Below, one piece after another: positions 6,456-7,672 of a stretch of DNA of 7,672 bases (positions are counted from its first letter, which is position 1; each line of letters opens with the position of its first letter). The stretch lies in assembly GCA_030615235.1 (NCBI GenBank), contig JAUWZR010000121.1:1-7672 (forward strand), read 5' to 3'. A program made the position numbers and the translations under genes. This DNA comes from Promethearchaeota archaeon (GTDB lineage Archaea > Asgardarchaeota > Lokiarchaeia > Sigyniarchaeales > SOKP01). The notes below the pieces were generated by a model. That model was not told the DNA's origin, made no database searches, and was given only the letters and a program-made list of their open reading frames with translations.

Positions 6456-6487
6456 ATTCTTTATATCTCGCTATAATCTCCAATGGG

Positions 6488-6495
6488 CTTAAATA
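6488..6495 (-). promoter_or_regulatory. TATA box of dnaJ
   Basis: TATTTAAG on the minus strand is centred about 36 bases upstream of the TTG start at 6455, predicting a leader of roughly 10 bases. Its presence indicates that dnaJ can be transcribed independently of dnaK. Only a weak SD-like GAGAT (6463-6467) precedes the start. Confidence 0.5.
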
Positions 6496-6524
6496 CTATT
6501 AATTAAAATTAATTATGAAATTTA

Positions 6525-6563
6525 TCTTTTTAGGTATTTTAGGTATTAGAATATCTAAAAAGA
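6525..6563. repeat. Inverted repeat with tandem TTTAGGTAT upstream of dnaJ
   Basis: TCTTTTTAG at 6525-6533 is the exact reverse complement of CTAAAAAGA at 6555-6563, with a 21-base loop. Overlapping the left arm and loop, TTTAGGTAT is repeated head to tail at 6529-6537 and 6538-6546. The element sits 30-75 bases upstream of the dnaJ TATA box, where an activator or heat-shock regulator could bind. It does not match the bacterial CIRCE or HAIR elements. It could also be a second terminator stem for dnaK. Confidence 0.45.
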
Positions 6564-6593
6564 ATTATTTAAACTTTTAATATATAATTTAGT

Positions 6594-6650
6594 AAACAAA
6601 AAATTAAGAAAGAGAAATTCAATTGAGATTATTCATATCTCGTTCAGAAA
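6594..6650 (-). terminator. Likely terminator of dnaK
   Basis: On the minus strand, a few bases after the dnaK stop, GAGAT (6637-6641) pairs with ATCTC (6625-6629) around a 7-base loop. The stem extends imperfectly outward (TTTCTGAAC with AAATTCAATT). A U6-G-U3 tract follows at 6594-6603. This is consistent with dnaK ending as its own unit before dnaJ. Confidence 0.5.
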
Positions 6651-6654
6651 TGGC

Positions 6655-7672
6655 TTAGTCAGATTCTTCCCAATCTACATCTACGATTTTCTTTTTATCC
6701 TTGTCTTTTTTATCTTTATCTTTCTTATAAGACGCTCCGCCGGCACCAGCACCACCCATATCACCCGAGGGAACTCCACCCATTCCACCAGGGGGCATAC
6801 CTCCCATTCCACTCGCAGCTTGTTGAGCTTGTTGAGCCGCTTGTTGATACACCTGGTCTTGGGATTGTTGAGCGTAAATTCTTTGAGAGAAACCATGCAT
6901 AGATTTTTGTAAATTTTCGACTCCAAGTTTAATTCTCTGAATGTCATCTGTTTTAATGTCTTCTTCTAATGATTTTAGGGCTGCTTCTATCTCAATTTTT
7001 TCGTTTTCTTCAATTTTTTCTTTGTTTTCTTCCATTAGGTTCCTTGTTTGGTAAATCATCGAATCTGCGTTATTCTTAGCTTCAATCAATTCTTTAACTT
7101 TCTTGTCTTCTTCTTCAAACTGTTCTGCGTTTCTTACTTTCTCTTCAATTTCTTCAGGTGTAAGCCCTCTTGCTCCAGTAACTGTAATCCCTGTCTCTTT
7201 GCCAGTGCCTAAATCTTTGGCAGTGACGTGAACGATACCATCTGCATCAATCGAGAATTTAACTTCGATTTGTGGAATTCCTCGACGAGCAGGGGGTATT
7301 CCAGTAAGATGGAACATTCCTAAAGGGATATTGTCTTTTGCCATTGCTCGCTCTCCCTGCAAAACATTTATGGTTACGGCAGGTTGATTGTCGGCAGCGG
7401 TACTAAAAATCTGCTGTTTTTCGGTTGGTATAGTAGAATTTCTTTCAATTAATTTTGTAAATACTCCACCTAATGTTTCTACCCCTAAGGATAATGGAGT
7501 AACATCTAATAATAATAAATCATCAATATCCCCTGCTATAATACCTCCTTGAATCGCTGCTCCGATAGCAACGCATTCCATAGGATCGACGGAATGTTCA
7601 GGTTCTTTACCAAAGAAATCCTTAAACCTCTTCTGAACGGAAGGCATTCTTGTAGGACCACCAACTAAAATT
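6655..7672 (-). CDS. dnaK: DnaK (Hsp70) chaperone, C-terminal part (runs off the edge)
   Basis: 338 residues are visible. The gene continues past the right edge, because codons before the internal Met at 7647 read ILVGGPTR, the conserved end of the Hsp70 ATPase domain. Next come the last ATPase helix (GAAIQGG), the interdomain linker LLLLDVTPLSLG (fragment residues 52-63), the beta substrate-binding domain with QPAVTINVLQGER and IPQIEVKFSIDADGI, and the helical lid (about 170-265). The tail is unusual: Gln/Ala-rich, then a Gly/Met/Pro-rich stretch, then alternating Lys/Asp, ending in VDVDWEESD. This acidic end resembles the bacterial DnaK terminal motif (VDADFEEV). DnaK binds exposed hydrophobic segments in an ATP-dependent cycle with DnaJ and GrpE. 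dnaJ follows on the same strand; grpE is not in the window. Archaeal DnaK is generally regarded as bacterial in origin. Confidence 0.97.
   Translation of the reverse strand, partial: ILVGGPTRMPSVQKRFKDFFGKEPEHSVDPMECVAIGAAIQGGIIAGDIDDLLLLDVTPLSLGVETLGGVFTKLIERNSTIPTEKQQIFSTAADNQPAVTINVLQGERAMAKDNIPLGMFHLTGIPPARRGIPQIEVKFSIDADGIVHVTAKDLGTGKETGITVTGARGLTPEEIEEKVRNAEQFEEEDKKVKELIEAKNNADSMIYQTRNLMEENKEKIEENEKIEIEAALKSLEEDIKTDDIQRIKLGVENLQKSMHGFSQRIYAQQSQDQVYQQAAQQAQQAASGMGGMPPGGMGGVPSGDMGGAGAGGASYKKDKDKKDKDKKKIVDVDWEESD

Noticed and set aside
6681..6947. An 88-residue frame on the minus strand inside dnaK.
   Set aside because: It is a frame-shifted reading of the dnaK lid and tail, which is clearly coding in the DnaK frame.

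Overview
The window is AT-rich and carries archaeal signals. TATA-like boxes lie about 25 bases upstream of several start sites, some starts look leaderless, and the only SD-like sequences (GGTGA, GTGAT) sit on or next to the start codons. Two proteins are of kinds frequent in archaea: a helix-hairpin-helix (HhH) protein and a membrane-anchored winged helix. DnaK and DnaJ are encoded together; archaea that have this system are generally thought to have acquired it from bacteria. The lysine-rich coiled-coil and HhH proteins are most reminiscent of Asgard (Lokiarchaeia-like) archaea, but that placement is inference only.

Layout. Positions 1-96 (+) hold the last 31 codons of a protein ending in a membrane segment. 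Positions 97-354 are non-coding, with T-tracts, an inverted repeat, and a double-hairpin terminator for the next gene. Positions 355-1095 (-) encode a secreted protein rich in Trp and Cys. Positions 1297-2286 (-) encode a basic coiled-coil protein. The 520-base gap at 2287-2806 holds the coiled-coil gene's promoter, a likely minus-strand structured RNA with its own TATA box and U10 terminator (about 2417-2605), and the promoter of the HhH gene. Positions 2807-4822 and 4819-5325 (+) form a two-gene operon with a 4-base overlap: a 671-residue HhH/all-helical protein, then a two-TM winged-helix protein. The window ends with dnaJ (5337-6455, -) and the C-terminal part of dnaK (6655 to the edge, -).

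How the genes work together. DnaK and DnaJ are the ATP-driven Hsp70 chaperone and its co-chaperone. They keep the usual gene order but seem to be separate transcription units, because a terminator and a dnaJ promoter lie between them. The HhH/winged-helix pair is tightly coupled and of unknown function. It combines a possible DNA-binding module, a helical scaffold and a membrane anchor, and is the best candidate here for an undescribed system. The putative RNA at 2417-2605 and the 3' untranslated region of the secreted-protein gene share a related sequence of about 60 bases ending in the same U10 tract. This is the most unexpected non-coding signal in the window.
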